Numbered from the stretch's first letter, positions 16,704 through 26,356 are shown. The stretch: 43,858 bases of DNA from Ruminiclostridium sufflavum DSM 19573 (GCF_003208175.1 NZ_QKMR01000020.1:1-43858), one strand, 5' to 3'. The notes: generated by a model from the letters alone, not told the origin. Made by a program: numbers and translations.

Positions 16704-19223
16704 CTACTGTTTAGGGAAACCAGTTATACTTCCAAGCAAATAGCTTTTGACCAATGCAAAGTCTATCGCATCAATATCTCCGTCTCCGTTAACATCTGCA
16801 GCCTCAGCTCCGCCCTCTCCCGGGAAATCAGCTATTCCTCCAAGAAGATAATTCTTTATAAGAGCAAAATCCAGAGCATCCACAGCCTTGTCTCCATTTA
16901 CATCTCCTGTCAGCGGCTTGTCTATTGTATTTCCTGATATATCTCCATAAATGACACCTCTTCCGTTAGTTCCCACATAAACACGTCCATATATTCTTGG
17001 ATCTCCGGTTATGGTTTTGTCTATTGCACCAAAGCCCTGATCCTCATCATTAATTTTAACCCACGATACACCTTCATTATCAGAACGGAATATACCTATC
17101 GCTCCATCTACCTTGCCTGTAATATAAACAGCCATGTAAGCCTTGTCAGGTGCTGCCTTGCCAAAGCCTGCCACATATGACGTACTGACATTTGCAAGCT
17201 TTTCAAAAGTCGCTCCGCTGTCAGTAGAATGCCATAGTCCGTCATCACCTGCAGACAGCCATATATCTCCTTCAATTCCCGGAACAGCTTTAATTTTAGC
17301 TGAAGTTGGCAAACCCGTTGCTGCTGCATTAAAAGTTACGCCACCATCTGTACTTACGTAGAAGCTGCCATTTGAAAATCCATAAAATTTCTTTCCGTTT
17401 ACACGGTCAGAGGCTATTGCAGAATTAACCGGAAGACCTGTGCAGGTCGTCCAAGAGCTGCCGTTGTTTGTTGTGACAGCCGGCTTTACATCCGCAGGTG
17501 CCCAGATTACTGCTGTTGCATCGGCTGCTGCTGCCACGCTGCTATCCCCGTCAGTAACACCGGCAGGCTCAGAATTTCCCTGAAACCAATTTGTTCCTCC
17601 GTCATATGAGAAAGCTATACGTTTTACATTCTCTGCATCACTTTTTGCAACAATTGTCATAAAGCTTGGCGACAATTCCGCATAATCTATCCCTGTGGCA
17701 CTTGAGTATGCCGGAACCAGCATTTTTGAACGTGCCTTATCCAAGTCATCATGCCGGAAGCCTACTATATCTCCCAATGCACTGATTAACGGCGCACCTG
17801 AAGGAGGACTTATTAATCCTAAAACTGCTGTTTCCTCAATCCCTGCAGCCTTTACTGAGATTTTTATCTTCTCATTTTTATCCCATGCAGTCAGATTGTC
17901 GGTACCATACAATGTGGCACCGGTTCCATACATCATTCGGTCGGAATTGAACGGATCAATTTCAATATCGCCAACCATCCAGCCCAGTTTCGGACTTACT
18001 TCCGGCAAGCTTACGCTCGAAGCCTTATCCCAGTCCAGCCAAGGTGCGGCTGAAATATCCTGTGTGTATCTGAAGCTGCGTGAAGGATAGCCTGCCCAAT
18101 CCCATATACGGCTCCAGGTTGTCCCGCCATCCACACTGCGCCATATCATATCATCCGGCCACCATGACACCAGACTTGTAACCATGATAGTATCCGGGTT
18201 CTGTGCATCTATTGCCAGTCCGCCGTAGCCAAAATAGTTGTCACCATTGTCTGAACCGTCCTCCTTCAAAGAAGGAATAGGACTTATCTTCGTCCACGCC
18301 GAGGTGCTTGTGTCATATTTCCAGACATCACCCTTTGTTCCGTCATACGGTCCGCAGGAATCACTGTATGTAATATATAATACTCCTTTTGAATTCATTA
18401 CCCCATGATGAGGCAGATAACCCGCCGGCTGTCCCGGAACTGCTTCCCAGGTTACCCCGCCGTCGGTACTTCTATAAATGCTCTCTTCCTTATCGGCAAC
18501 TCCGACATATATATTCTTGGTAGCATTCCCTGATGTACTGCTGCTTTTATCAAATGCCACCCAAACTACGCCAATGATATCCTTTGAGTAGTCATAAGCC
18601 GGGTCGTATACATAGTCACCCGGATTGGGAAAGCTTGCGACCTCAGCCCACGTTTCACCGTAATCTGTGCTTTTCCAAAGGCCGTTCCCGCAGCGTGTGC
18701 CTAAATACAGAATACTGTTTTTATTTGGATCAACGGCAAGCCGTTCACCCATTGAACGGCCCGGCATATTTCCGCCGAACTTGAATGGCAATTCTGTTTT
18801 TTCCCATGTAGCTCCTTTGTCTTCAGAACGGAGTATCGCGCCTGTATTAGGCAGCCAATCGTTAGTATACATTCCTGCTGCTGCATAAACCCTGTTTGGA
18901 TCAACAGGGTCGGCTGCCAAGCTGTCAATTCCGTAATAGCTGTATTCATCCAAATCAAAAGAATCCATTAAAGGAATCCAGCTGCTTGTATCCTTGTTCC
19001 AGCGGTATGCACCTCCAATATCCGTACGTGCATAAATAAGATCCTTTTCTGCCTGACTGTAAATAATTCCGGGAATAAATCCACCGCCGCCGCCTATAGT
19101 AACATTTTCCCAGCTGTATGCCTGCTGAGAATAGGCTTCGGCAGAATTAACAGGTACTGTGACAGAAGCTGTAAGTGCCACCGCAAGAGCTAAACCTGCA
19201 ATAGATATAAATTTTTTTCTCAT
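16704..19223 (-). CDS. GH74 xyloglucanase with dockerin
   Basis: The 839-residue protein has a signal peptide (ends NSAEAYS), a two-lobed GH74 beta-propeller domain (about 33-765) and a dockerin (about 775-839). Asp-box-like repeats are frequent: RSEDKGATWEK, KSTDYGETWAE, RSTDGGVTWEA, HSTDSGATFEK. GH74 enzymes hydrolyse the beta-glucan backbone of xyloglucan. The two catalytic Asp candidates are in YARTDIGGAY (Asp68) and ALGDIVGFRHDD. Dockerin repeats are DVNGDKAVDALD and DVNGDGDIDAID. The start is the ATG at 19223, with GGAG 8-9 nt upstream, rather than the longer frame to 19274. No GH74 gene stands at this position in the C. cellulolyticum cip-cel operon as I know it, so it looks like an operon-specific addition. 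Confidence 0.92.
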   Translation of the reverse strand: MRKKFISIAGLALAVALTASVTVPVNSAEAYSQQAYSWENVTIGGGGGFIPGIIYSQAEKDLIYARTDIGGAYRWNKDTSSWIPLMDSFDLDEYSYYGIDSLAADPVDPNRVYAAAGMYTNDWLPNTGAILRSEDKGATWEKTELPFKFGGNMPGRSMGERLAVDPNKNSILYLGTRCGNGLWKSTDYGETWAEVASFPNPGDYVYDPAYDYSKDIIGVVWVAFDKSSSTSGNATKNIYVGVADKEESIYRSTDGGVTWEAVPGQPAGYLPHHGVMNSKGVLYITYSDSCGPYDGTKGDVWKYDTSTSAWTKISPIPSLKEDGSDNGDNYFGYGGLAIDAQNPDTIMVTSLVSWWPDDMIWRSVDGGTTWSRIWDWAGYPSRSFRYTQDISAAPWLDWDKASSVSLPEVSPKLGWMVGDIEIDPFNSDRMMYGTGATLYGTDNLTAWDKNEKIKISVKAAGIEETAVLGLISPPSGAPLISALGDIVGFRHDDLDKARSKMLVPAYSSATGIDYAELSPSFMTIVAKSDAENVKRIAFSYDGGTNWFQGNSEPAGVTDGDSSVAAAADATAVIWAPADVKPAVTTNNGSSWTTCTGLPVNSAIASDRVNGKKFYGFSNGSFYVSTDGGVTFNAAATGLPTSAKIKAVPGIEGDIWLSAGDDGLWHSTDSGATFEKLANVSTSYVAGFGKAAPDKAYMAVYITGKVDGAIGIFRSDNEGVSWVKINDEDQGFGAIDKTITGDPRIYGRVYVGTNGRGVIYGDISGNTIDKPLTGDVNGDKAVDALDFALIKNYLLGGIADFPGEGGAEAADVNGDGDIDAIDFALVKSYLLGSITGFPKQ

Positions 19224-19247
19224 AGTTATGTCTCCTCTGCAATTTAA

Positions 19248-19293
19248 AATCAACTTCCCCGGATATAACCTCACAGACCCGGGAAAGTTGATT
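19248..19293 (-). promoter_or_regulatory. Stem-loop between GH8 and GH74 genes
   Basis: The arms aatcaacttccccgg (19248-19262) and cccgggaaagttgatt (19278-19293) pair over about 15 bp with one wobble, around a GC-rich core. Only four T follow on the transcript, so it may be a weak terminator or an mRNA-stabilising 3' end. It lies 60 bp after the GH8 stop and just before the GH74 ribosome binding site. Confidence 0.6.
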
Positions 19294-19355
19294 GGTGATA
19301 CCTTTTTGTTATGAAATATACAGTAACATAATAGGTATAACTATTAATCTTAAAA

Positions 19356-20780
19356 TCAGTTATTCAATAATTTTTTCTTGATTGCAGCTAAGTCCAGTGA
19401 ATCAACTGAACCATCCTCGTTCATATCTGCATTTTTAAGGTTTATTGCTGTACTTGAATTCAGAAGATACATTTTAATTGTTGCAAAATCCAATGCATCT
19501 ATATTTTTATCATCATTTGCATCACCAAGAGTTACCGTAGTCTGCGATTGTACTCCCCACATCTTAAAGTTGCCGCTTACGTGCAGCATTCCAAGGAAGT
19601 ACAGCATTCCGTCGTAATAACGGTATTGCCCGCTTGGTATTGAGGTATTCCATAAGTCATTGACAAATTCCTTTGACTTATCCGAAGTAGTGGCCAAAGC
19701 CGCTACTGCATTCATAGCCACCAATCCCGGTGAATGGTCACTGTTTAATTTTGACCCTGCTAAGGTATAATTGCTTCCATATGTTGTAACACCCTGACTG
19801 TAGAAAAAGTTATGCAGTCTGTCTGCAAAAGTTGTTGCCCATGCGTCTTTTCCGAACCATGCATAGTCTACTGCTATATTTGATGCAATACGCCACGCAT
19901 CATAACGGAAATCCGAATGTCCGCTGCTCCAGGATACATCCTTAGGAGCTCCGCTGAATTCGGCATAGTCAGGCCCTAATCCGGTAGTTGCATTTGTTGC
20001 CTTTGGGAAGAACTGTCTGCTGGTAGCAGCAATCTGTGACCAGAGCGCATTGTCTGAATCATCCCATAAAGCCCACAGCTCATAAAATGCCGGGAGATGA
20101 TAGGATGGATCGGTAAAATCATAATTGCCTGCTGTCGGACAGAATACAACCTGATTATAGGTCTTATTAAACATATTATATCCCTGTCCGTCATCTGACT
20201 GATGAAGCATGGCATCAAGAATAGTCTGCGCTTCCTTGTTGTAGTCTATTCCTGTCGTGTTGCTTCCCCAGCGGTTAGCAGCAAATAATAGTGACATAGC
20301 AAAGTACTCATCACCATCCGATGCAGGAGTACTATCCATAACTCCTCCGCTGAAATTGCACTGCCATGCAAAGAAGCCTTTAAGCGCACCGCTTTGCTGC
20401 TGCATGTATTTTTTTGCCCATCTCCAAAGATTATCAAATTCCTTTTGTTTATCCATCTGAACGCAGATCATCATTCCATATGACATACCTTCACTTCTGA
20501 CATCCCCGTTAGCAACATCCTTTATATAAGCCATATCTGTTCCTACAGGATAATACACTCTTTCCGAGCTGTCATTACCATAAAAAAGCTTATCCCACGC
20601 TGCCTGAAGCTTCGCGTCAACCTGAGCCTGAGTTTTTCCGGTTTCCACAAACAGATTCCTGTAAACTCCTGTTTCATAAGCACCGCCTGTTGCCGCTACG
20701 GCTTGATTATTTGCAGGAATCAAAGCAACCATAGAAATAGCCACTGCCAATAAGCCTGAACATATCTTTCTTAATTTCAA
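19356..20780 (-). CDS. GH8 xylan-active enzyme (Rex-like or endoxylanase) with dockerin
   Basis: The protein has 474 residues from the TTG: a signal peptide, a GH8 domain (about 33-405) and a dockerin (about 417-474). The sequence resembles the reducing-end xylose-releasing exo-oligoxylanase Rex of Bacillus halodurans and related GH8 xylanases. Shared signatures are VYRNLF, VRSEGMSYGMM, FAWQC, DGDEYFA, DPSYHLPAFYELWALW and RYYDGMLYFLGML. The general acid is the Glu in RSEGMSYGM (Glu97) and the likely base is the Asp in RYDAWRIASN. It is clearly different from the GH8 endoglucanase in the same operon. The TTG lies 6 nt after GAGGTG; the alternative GTG at 20789 falls inside that site. Dockerin repeats are DANDDKNIDALD and DMNEDGSVDSLD. 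Whether it acts on xylan or only on oligosaccharides cannot be told by eye. Confidence 0.85.
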   Translation of the reverse strand: MKLRKICSGLLAVAISMVALIPANNQAVAATGGAYETGVYRNLFVETGKTQAQVDAKLQAAWDKLFYGNDSSERVYYPVGTDMAYIKDVANGDVRSEGMSYGMMICVQMDKQKEFDNLWRWAKKYMQQQSGALKGFFAWQCNFSGGVMDSTPASDGDEYFAMSLLFAANRWGSNTTGIDYNKEAQTILDAMLHQSDDGQGYNMFNKTYNQVVFCPTAGNYDFTDPSYHLPAFYELWALWDDSDNALWSQIAATSRQFFPKATNATTGLGPDYAEFSGAPKDVSWSSGHSDFRYDAWRIASNIAVDYAWFGKDAWATTFADRLHNFFYSQGVTTYGSNYTLAGSKLNSDHSPGLVAMNAVAALATTSDKSKEFVNDLWNTSIPSGQYRYYDGMLYFLGMLHVSGNFKMWGVQSQTTVTLGDANDDKNIDALDFATIKMYLLNSSTAINLKNADMNEDGSVDSLDLAAIKKKLLNN

Positions 20781-20812
20781 GAATCCCACCTCACCTTTCG
20801 TTTTTATTGTTA

Positions 20813-22177
20813 TTAAGCATCTAAAAGATATTTCTTCAACTTTGCAAAATCTAAAGAATCAATATGCCCGTCCTGATTGAAATCAAAGCTGCTGCTGTTT
20901 TCTATATCCATATCAGGATTCAATAAATACTTCTTTAACAATGCACAATCCAATGCATCAATACTGCCATCCCCATTTGTGTCTCCGGGCTTTATCTGAA
21001 CTTCGGCAGTCATTTTCGCTGCATGTGGAGCAAGCACACTTTTCAATATCGGATCTCCATGCATAATATAGAAGCCGCCGGAAAAAGGAGCATAGCTCCA
21101 GAATAAATCCCCCGATGCATTCAGTTCCTCAATTGCTCCATACATTTCATTCCAGTATTCCTCTCTGTCATTATGAGTATTAAACTCCTCCATGACAAAG
21201 GGCTTATTCAAGATATTGTGAGAATCGTTAATCCATGAACGAACCAGACTTCCTGCCTGTTCTGAACTAAGTCCTGCCCATGCTTCATCCGGATAAGGGT
21301 GTGCAGTTGTAAAATCTATATACGGTGACTGCTGTATATAGACAAACGGATTACCGCAATTTCCGCCATAACCGTATTTAGTGCTCTGACCTTCAAGACC
21401 TGCACTTACCATGTGATTCGGATCCAAGCTTTTAACATAAGCTCCCATTTCATCAACCCAGGCTCTTAATGTGGTTCCGTTAATATTCTCTTCCTCGCTG
21501 ACATCCTGATATCTTGGTTCATTCATAAGCTCCCAAGAGAAAATAGTCGGATTATCCTTGTAGGGTTCGTTTGTATAGTGATTGATCCTTGTAACAAAAT
21601 GCTCTACGTAATTTTTATACTGCTCCTTGCACCCTTTATCAGTGAAAAATACTGCTCTGTTTGGATGTGATACACCAGGCAATCCTTCCCATTTAAGTCT
21701 GGTATCTATGCCGCCGTAAGACTCCCAATAGTTTTCAAATACAATAATTACTTTTATATTATTTTTCTTTGCAGATTCCAGTATATAATCAAAGAGCATA
21801 AATTGGGCTTCATTATATACCCCTTCTTTTGGTTCAAAGCCATGCCATGTTTCATGAGAAAATCCCCATGTACGAACCACTTTGATTCCATCCTCCGCCA
21901 TTTGACTCATCATTGTATCTATTTTTGCTTTATCCATGAATTTAGTTTCAATATCTTCCTGAGTCTGGTCATTAGAGCCGTCTCCGTATGTAAATAAATC
22001 ATAATTGTTACAGCCTGCAAACCGAAAAGGCTTACCGTCAAGAATAAATGACGTTCCATTTGTTGTGACAATACCATTTCCGGCAGCGGCTACAGCGAAA
22101 TTCTTTGTACCGGGCATAATACAAAGCAGCTGTAAAATAAGAGCAAAGGCTAAACACATCCTAATTCTCTTGTTCAT
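20813..22177 (-). CDS. man5K: GH5 beta-mannanase with C-terminal dockerin, Man5K type
   Basis: This 454-residue secreted enzyme has a signal peptide (about 1-31), a GH5 domain of the bacterial/fungal mannanase type (about 34-385) and a dockerin (about 396-454). Mannanases cut the beta-1,4-mannan backbone of hemicellulose. The acid/base is Glu220 in ELMNEPRY and the nucleophile is Glu331 in FVMEEFNTH; FAGCNNYDLF and RTWGFSHETW are typical of GH5_7. Dockerin repeats are [12 protein letters not shown] and DFNQDGHIDSLD. GGGGGTG lies 6 nt before the ATG. In C. cellulolyticum, Man5K lies before cel9M and, as I recall, carries its dockerin at the N-terminus. Here the gene follows cel9M and the dockerin is C-terminal, so orthology is likely but not certain. 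Confidence 0.88.
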   Translation of the reverse strand: MNKRIRMCLAFALILQLLCIMPGTKNFAVAAAGNGIVTTNGTSFILDGKPFRFAGCNNYDLFTYGDGSNDQTQEDIETKFMDKAKIDTMMSQMAEDGIKVVRTWGFSHETWHGFEPKEGVYNEAQFMLFDYILESAKKNNIKVIIVFENYWESYGGIDTRLKWEGLPGVSHPNRAVFFTDKGCKEQYKNYVEHFVTRINHYTNEPYKDNPTIFSWELMNEPRYQDVSEEENINGTTLRAWVDEMGAYVKSLDPNHMVSAGLEGQSTKYGYGGNCGNPFVYIQQSPYIDFTTAHPYPDEAWAGLSSEQAGSLVRSWINDSHNILNKPFVMEEFNTHNDREEYWNEMYGAIEELNASGDLFWSYAPFSGGFYIMHGDPILKSVLAPHAAKMTAEVQIKPGDTNGDGSIDALDCALLKKYLLNPDMDIENSSSFDFNQDGHIDSLDFAKLKKYLLDA

Positions 22178-22228
22178 CTTTTCACCCCCAATCTGATTTT
22201 TATCAAATTACTCAACTTCCCATTATAA

Positions 22229-22244
22229 ATTTGCAACTGCAAAT
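22229..22244 (-). promoter_or_regulatory. Small stem-loop between cel9M and man5K
   Basis: A 7-bp stem, atttgca (22229-22235) and tgcaaat (22238-22244), with a 2-nt spacer lies in the 111-bp gap after cel9M. It has no T-tract. It is weaker than the other intergenic hairpins. Confidence 0.3.
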
Positions 22245-22288
22245 AAAATAAAGCAAACAGGCTTTTTGATTATTACTGCCAATTTTGC

Positions 22289-23860
22289 TTATAGCAGTGC
22301 CTTTTTAAGGAGAGCGAAATCAATTGCATCAATATTGCCATCACCGTTCATATCTGAATTTTTAATATTTATATTTATGCTGTCCTGAGTCAGCAAATAT
22401 TTCTTCATACTTGCCAAATCTATTGCATCAACACTGCCGTCACCGTTGCAGTCACCTATTTTAACATCTGGAATTGTACCTCCGAACAGCTTATAAGCAC
22501 CTGCAAGTGCCCCAACAAGACCGGCATTATAGTCCAAAGCCACCTCTGTATACTGGTACTGATTCCCGTCATCTAAAAACTTATCATTTTGATCCGGTCC
22601 TCCGACTAATGCCCCTGTCAATAAATGCTGTGCAGGTTTTGCATTATCCCCGTTTGCATATGTATAGCCGTTTGCCGCCCTATGGTGGGGATGAATACAC
22701 CAATTGCTGCCATATCCAATTATGTAGGACATTTTGGCAGGGTTATCGCCCAATATGTAATCAATCTGCTTTTTTGCCATATCCATTAATTCCGAATCCT
22801 TATTATCCTTGGAATATATTAATATAACCATGGATTCTGCTGCGGCATACCTTAATACACCCCAGCTTGCCAAATACTTTAATCCTCCCGGTGTTGTCGC
22901 CAAATCATTTTTCCAATAATTAAAATTAAACTGTACTGCATCCTTATATATCTGCTTGCCTGTTAGCTGGAAAAGTCTGAGTGCTGCCGGCACATACATA
23001 TCATCCCAGCACATTGTCCATTTATCCTTCAGCTTATCCTCATTCATTGTATTTCCTAAAACAATAAACTTCTCAGCATCTGCTATATATGCATCATCTT
23101 TTGTTGCAGTATACAGCCATGTTGCCGCCCATGCCAAATCATCCCCATAGCTTGTTGCCTGATAGAAGGATTGTCCGTTCCCCACACCCTGCTTTGCCTT
23201 TCCCAATTCATAAAGCTCTTTTGCCGCCTTTAAGCAGGAGCCTGCATAGCCGGCATCTATATTTTTATAATTAAGGTACATTAATGTCAACGCCGCTGCA
23301 GTTTCTCCCAGAATATCCGATGCAGGGTGACTTAAATCAGCCTTGTATAAGGTCGGTCGGTCTCCTGTCTGCAGTTCCGGAGCTCCCCAATAAGTATGAT
23401 CGTCATTTCCTTCCCCAACTTGATAATAGAAGGTATTGGCATCCGGATGCGCCTTTAAGAAATAATCTGTAAAATATTTCAGCTGTTCGTACATCTTCGC
23501 AGTATTTCCTGTGGCATCGAAGGAATCCTTGAATTCGTACAGTGCCCAGCCCAGTACTGCTGCGGAATATCCCTGAGGCAAGCCAAACTTCACATGATCT
23601 CCTGCATCATGGTAGCCTCCTGACAAATCCAGTCCCATATCCTTGCCGTCATCAACATGGCAGGCACTCCGCCAATTGAAGAAATTATCATCAGCAACAT
23701 TTTCTCCGCATTTATTTGCATCGTAGAACAAAATTGAATCTTTAAAAGCCGCAGCATAGTCAGGATTACCTGCTGCAAATGCTCCTGAGGGAATAAGCGA
23801 GGCAGTAAGCAGAGCTCCGCTAAGTAAAGCTGCACCAAACCCTTTAGCCAGATTTTTCAT
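22289..23860 (-). CDS. cel9M: GH9 endoglucanase without CBM, Cel9M type, with dockerin
   Basis: This 523-residue secreted enzyme has a signal peptide (about 1-29), a GH9 (alpha/alpha)6 domain (about 32-458) and a dockerin (about 466-523). It lacks CBM3c and any N-terminal Ig or CBM4 module, as in Cel9M. The base and nucleophile-positioning Asp pair is in [12 protein letters not shown]. The conserved [10 protein letters not shown] and the acid Glu region [16 protein letters not shown] are intact. Dockerin repeats are [12 protein letters not shown] and [12 protein letters not shown]. An AGGAGGT site precedes the ATG. It stands directly after cel9J, whereas in C. cellulolyticum man5K comes between them. 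Confidence 0.92.
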   Translation of the reverse strand: MKNLAKGFGAALLSGALLTASLIPSGAFAAGNPDYAAAFKDSILFYDANKCGENVADDNFFNWRSACHVDDGKDMGLDLSGGYHDAGDHVKFGLPQGYSAAVLGWALYEFKDSFDATGNTAKMYEQLKYFTDYFLKAHPDANTFYYQVGEGNDDHTYWGAPELQTGDRPTLYKADLSHPASDILGETAAALTLMYLNYKNIDAGYAGSCLKAAKELYELGKAKQGVGNGQSFYQATSYGDDLAWAATWLYTATKDDAYIADAEKFIVLGNTMNEDKLKDKWTMCWDDMYVPAALRLFQLTGKQIYKDAVQFNFNYWKNDLATTPGGLKYLASWGVLRYAAAESMVILIYSKDNKDSELMDMAKKQIDYILGDNPAKMSYIIGYGSNWCIHPHHRAANGYTYANGDNAKPAQHLLTGALVGGPDQNDKFLDDGNQYQYTEVALDYNAGLVGALAGAYKLFGGTIPDVKIGDCNGDGSVDAIDLASMKKYLLTQDSININIKNSDMNGDGNIDAIDFALLKKALL

Positions 23861-23879
23861 TGAGTCAACCTCCTTATAA

Positions 23880-23967
23880 TTAACACCTTCATAGAAAACA
23901 GTTTTCTTAGATTTTTTGAAAGATATTACCGCAAATCCAAGAAAGCTGCTTTTCTATCAGGTGTTAA
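23880..23967 (-). promoter_or_regulatory. Long stem-loop between cel9J and cel9M
   Basis: The arms ttaacaccttcatagaaaacag (23880-23901) and their inverted partner (23946-23967) form helices of 9, 8 and 3 bp with small internal loops around a 44-nt loop. It ends 19 bp before the cel9M start codon, close to the ribosome binding site. No T-tract is present. Confidence 0.6.
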
Positions 23968-24028
23968 ATAATTTTTATCTTGCTGTGTCCCTGTATTGCT
24001 TTTGAAATTAACAGACAGTTAAAAGCTG

Positions 24029-26332
24029 TCAGCCTTCCAGCAAAATCTTCTTTATTGCGACTAAATCAAGAACATTAATCTCACCGTCTTTATTCATATC
24101 AGCTACTTCAATGTCAATATTGCCGGACGGGTCAAGCAAATATTTCTTCATTGCCGCAAAATCTATAGCATCAATGCTGCCGTCTTCGTTGATATCTCCC
24201 AGCAGCTTACCGGAAGTTCCTCCCTTTGGAGGTTCTGTACCGTATACCAATTTGCCGTCTCTATAAACTGGAATCTTGCCAGTTACGGCATATTCCTTGG
24301 TTATACCTTCTCTGCTGTAATCGTTTGCAGGATCCCAATGCGGCTTCCAATCACTGTCAAGGCCTGCGACAAGACCAAAATGGAACTCCCGGTCTCCATA
24401 GAAGGAATTGCCTGTCCAATCAGCCTCGAAATAGTAAATATTTTTTTCTTCATTCCAGACAAACGGACCTTTTACTTTTACAGCCTTTCCTTCATTGGCT
24501 TTTGCTTCATCATACATAACATCTACACGAACATCCTCTATTGATTGACCTGCTGCAATAAGCTCGGACATATCAAAGAAATACCTGAAGGATAATCCAT
24601 CAACAAATTGAGGCGGCTTGCATGTTTCATTATGAATATTTACAGTTATCTGTGTTCTTTCTTTATTCTCCTGTTCCAGCTTTGCCTCCGCGAAAAATTC
24701 GTCTTCTAACGGCTCTTTTGGAGGAAAGTTTTCAAGAGGCTCCATGCCTTCTCCGAAATACTTATATAGTCCTGCTAAGGCACCTACAAACCCAGCATTA
24801 TAGTCAACAGCGACTTCGTTTGAAACATAGTCTGTAGTCTCATCGTTATGGGCATCTTCTCCGTCAGGTCCTCCTACCAAGGCTCCCCAAAGAGTATGTC
24901 TGTGCTGCTCCGGGATATCCATATTAAGGGTTTTCGAACCATGTGCGGCACGGTGGTGAGGATGCAGCGCATAATCGTCTGAGTATCCGACCTCATAGCT
25001 CCTATGCAGCGGGTTATCTCCAAGAATGTAATTCATCTGTGTTTTAGCCCAGTTTGTAACATCCATATTTTCTGTATACTTTGTGTAAACAACCGCGCAG
25101 AGCTGTGCTGCCGAATTGTAGCGGCAAGAGCCGTAATTGTTAAGCATACTGAAGCCTGCCGGAGTTTTTGCAAGAAATGTCGTGTCAGTTTTATCTGCAT
25201 GCTGTATTCCTGACCAGTATTCAAGATTCCATCTGAATAAATACCAATCTCTTTCAGTATTTGTTATAGGAGCCAGCTTTGCAAAAACTCCTCCCCATAC
25301 TGTATCCCAGCAATGTACCCAGATATTCTGCCATGTATTCTGAGTATTTTTAATGATTCTTCCCATATATCCTGTATATACACCGCTATCGCTGGTGGAA
25401 ATTATATCGTTGATGTATGACTGGTCACCTGTTGCTATATTGAGCCAAACAGCCGCCCATGATAATTCATCCTCATCAAAGCCGGAGCCGTAGAATCCGC
25501 CTGAATAGCCTAATCCTCTGTTCTTTACTGCAAACTTATAAAGCGCTTTTGCCGCAGTAAGGAATTCTTCCGCATATTCCGGCTCCTTATCCTTGAAGTT
25601 CAGATAATGTATAGTCATAGCTGCTGCCGCACCTGCACATTGGTCGCTGGCAGGAGTCTCTGCAGTGGCAAAATATGCGGGACGCGGAACCAATTCCTTT
25701 ACATTCAATTCCGGCGGCTGCCACCAGTTGTGGTCCTCATTTCCCTCTCCTACCTGATAACAGAAGGCGACAACTTCACCCTTGTCATCCAGGAATGTGG
25801 AACGAAGCAAATAATCATTCCCCCATTTCAGGAGATCTATCATATGATCCTCTTCTTTTATTTTCTGGTAAGAGTCTCTAAACTCATAAAAGCCCCAGCC
25901 AAGGGTGGAAATTGCATAAGTCTGAGGTAATCCGAATTTAACATGGTCTCCCGCATCATGGAAGCCGCCGTGTAAATCCAAAGTGCCGTTTCCGTCCGGG
26001 TCAAGGTAACTTTTATTTTTGTCAATGAATGCCTGTGACATATTTGTTCCGGTTTTGGTTTTTGAATATGGAGTAAGAGGAACTTCACAATCCTCCACAT
26101 GGCAGTCGCCTCTCCATTCAAGCTTTCCTCCGGCTATTTCCGGTCCGCACTTATTTGCATCATAAAAATATAAAGATTTTTGAAGAGCTTCCGCATAATT
26201 AATATAGGGAGTAAATGTTGAATCAGATGCTGCAGTTGCAGTATCTGGACTGATTCCGGCAAACAATGTAGAAATAACTGATAATGCGGTTACAAAAGCT
26301 ATTGTTTTTCCGATATACCTTTTAATTTTCAA
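24029..26332 (-). CDS. cel9J: GH9-CBM3c endocellulase with dockerin, Cel9J type
   Basis: This 767-residue secreted enzyme has a signal peptide (about 1-34), GH9 (about 40-535), CBM3c (about 550-695) and a dockerin (about 708-767). The catalytic Asp pair is in [21 protein letters not shown] and VSNEVAVDYNAGFVGAL hold the conserved His/Arg and the acid Glu. In this class CBM3c is fused to the catalytic groove and supports processive cutting. A long insertion between CHVEDCEVPL and LDLHGGFHDAG distinguishes it from the other GH9 proteins here. The start codon is TTG, 8 nt after GGAGG. Dockerin repeats are DINEDGSIDAID and DMNKDGEINVLD; the second has N-V where D-A is usual, at recognition-adjacent positions. 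It lies 24 bp after cel9H. Confidence 0.92.
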   Translation of the reverse strand: MKIKRYIGKTIAFVTALSVISTLFAGISPDTATAASDSTFTPYINYAEALQKSLYFYDANKCGPEIAGGKLEWRGDCHVEDCEVPLTPYSKTKTGTNMSQAFIDKNKSYLDPDGNGTLDLHGGFHDAGDHVKFGLPQTYAISTLGWGFYEFRDSYQKIKEEDHMIDLLKWGNDYLLRSTFLDDKGEVVAFCYQVGEGNEDHNWWQPPELNVKELVPRPAYFATAETPASDQCAGAAAAMTIHYLNFKDKEPEYAEEFLTAAKALYKFAVKNRGLGYSGGFYGSGFDEDELSWAAVWLNIATGDQSYINDIISTSDSGVYTGYMGRIIKNTQNTWQNIWVHCWDTVWGGVFAKLAPITNTERDWYLFRWNLEYWSGIQHADKTDTTFLAKTPAGFSMLNNYGSCRYNSAAQLCAVVYTKYTENMDVTNWAKTQMNYILGDNPLHRSYEVGYSDDYALHPHHRAAHGSKTLNMDIPEQHRHTLWGALVGGPDGEDAHNDETTDYVSNEVAVDYNAGFVGALAGLYKYFGEGMEPLENFPPKEPLEDEFFAEAKLEQENKERTQITVNIHNETCKPPQFVDGLSFRYFFDMSELIAAGQSIEDVRVDVMYDEAKANEGKAVKVKGPFVWNEEKNIYYFEADWTGNSFYGDREFHFGLVAGLDSDWKPHWDPANDYSREGITKEYAVTGKIPVYRDGKLVYGTEPPKGGTSGKLLGDINEDGSIDAIDFAAMKKYLLDPSGNIDIEVADMNKDGEINVLDLVAIKKILLEG

Positions 26333-26356
26333 AACTAATTCCTCCTTTTATTTTTT

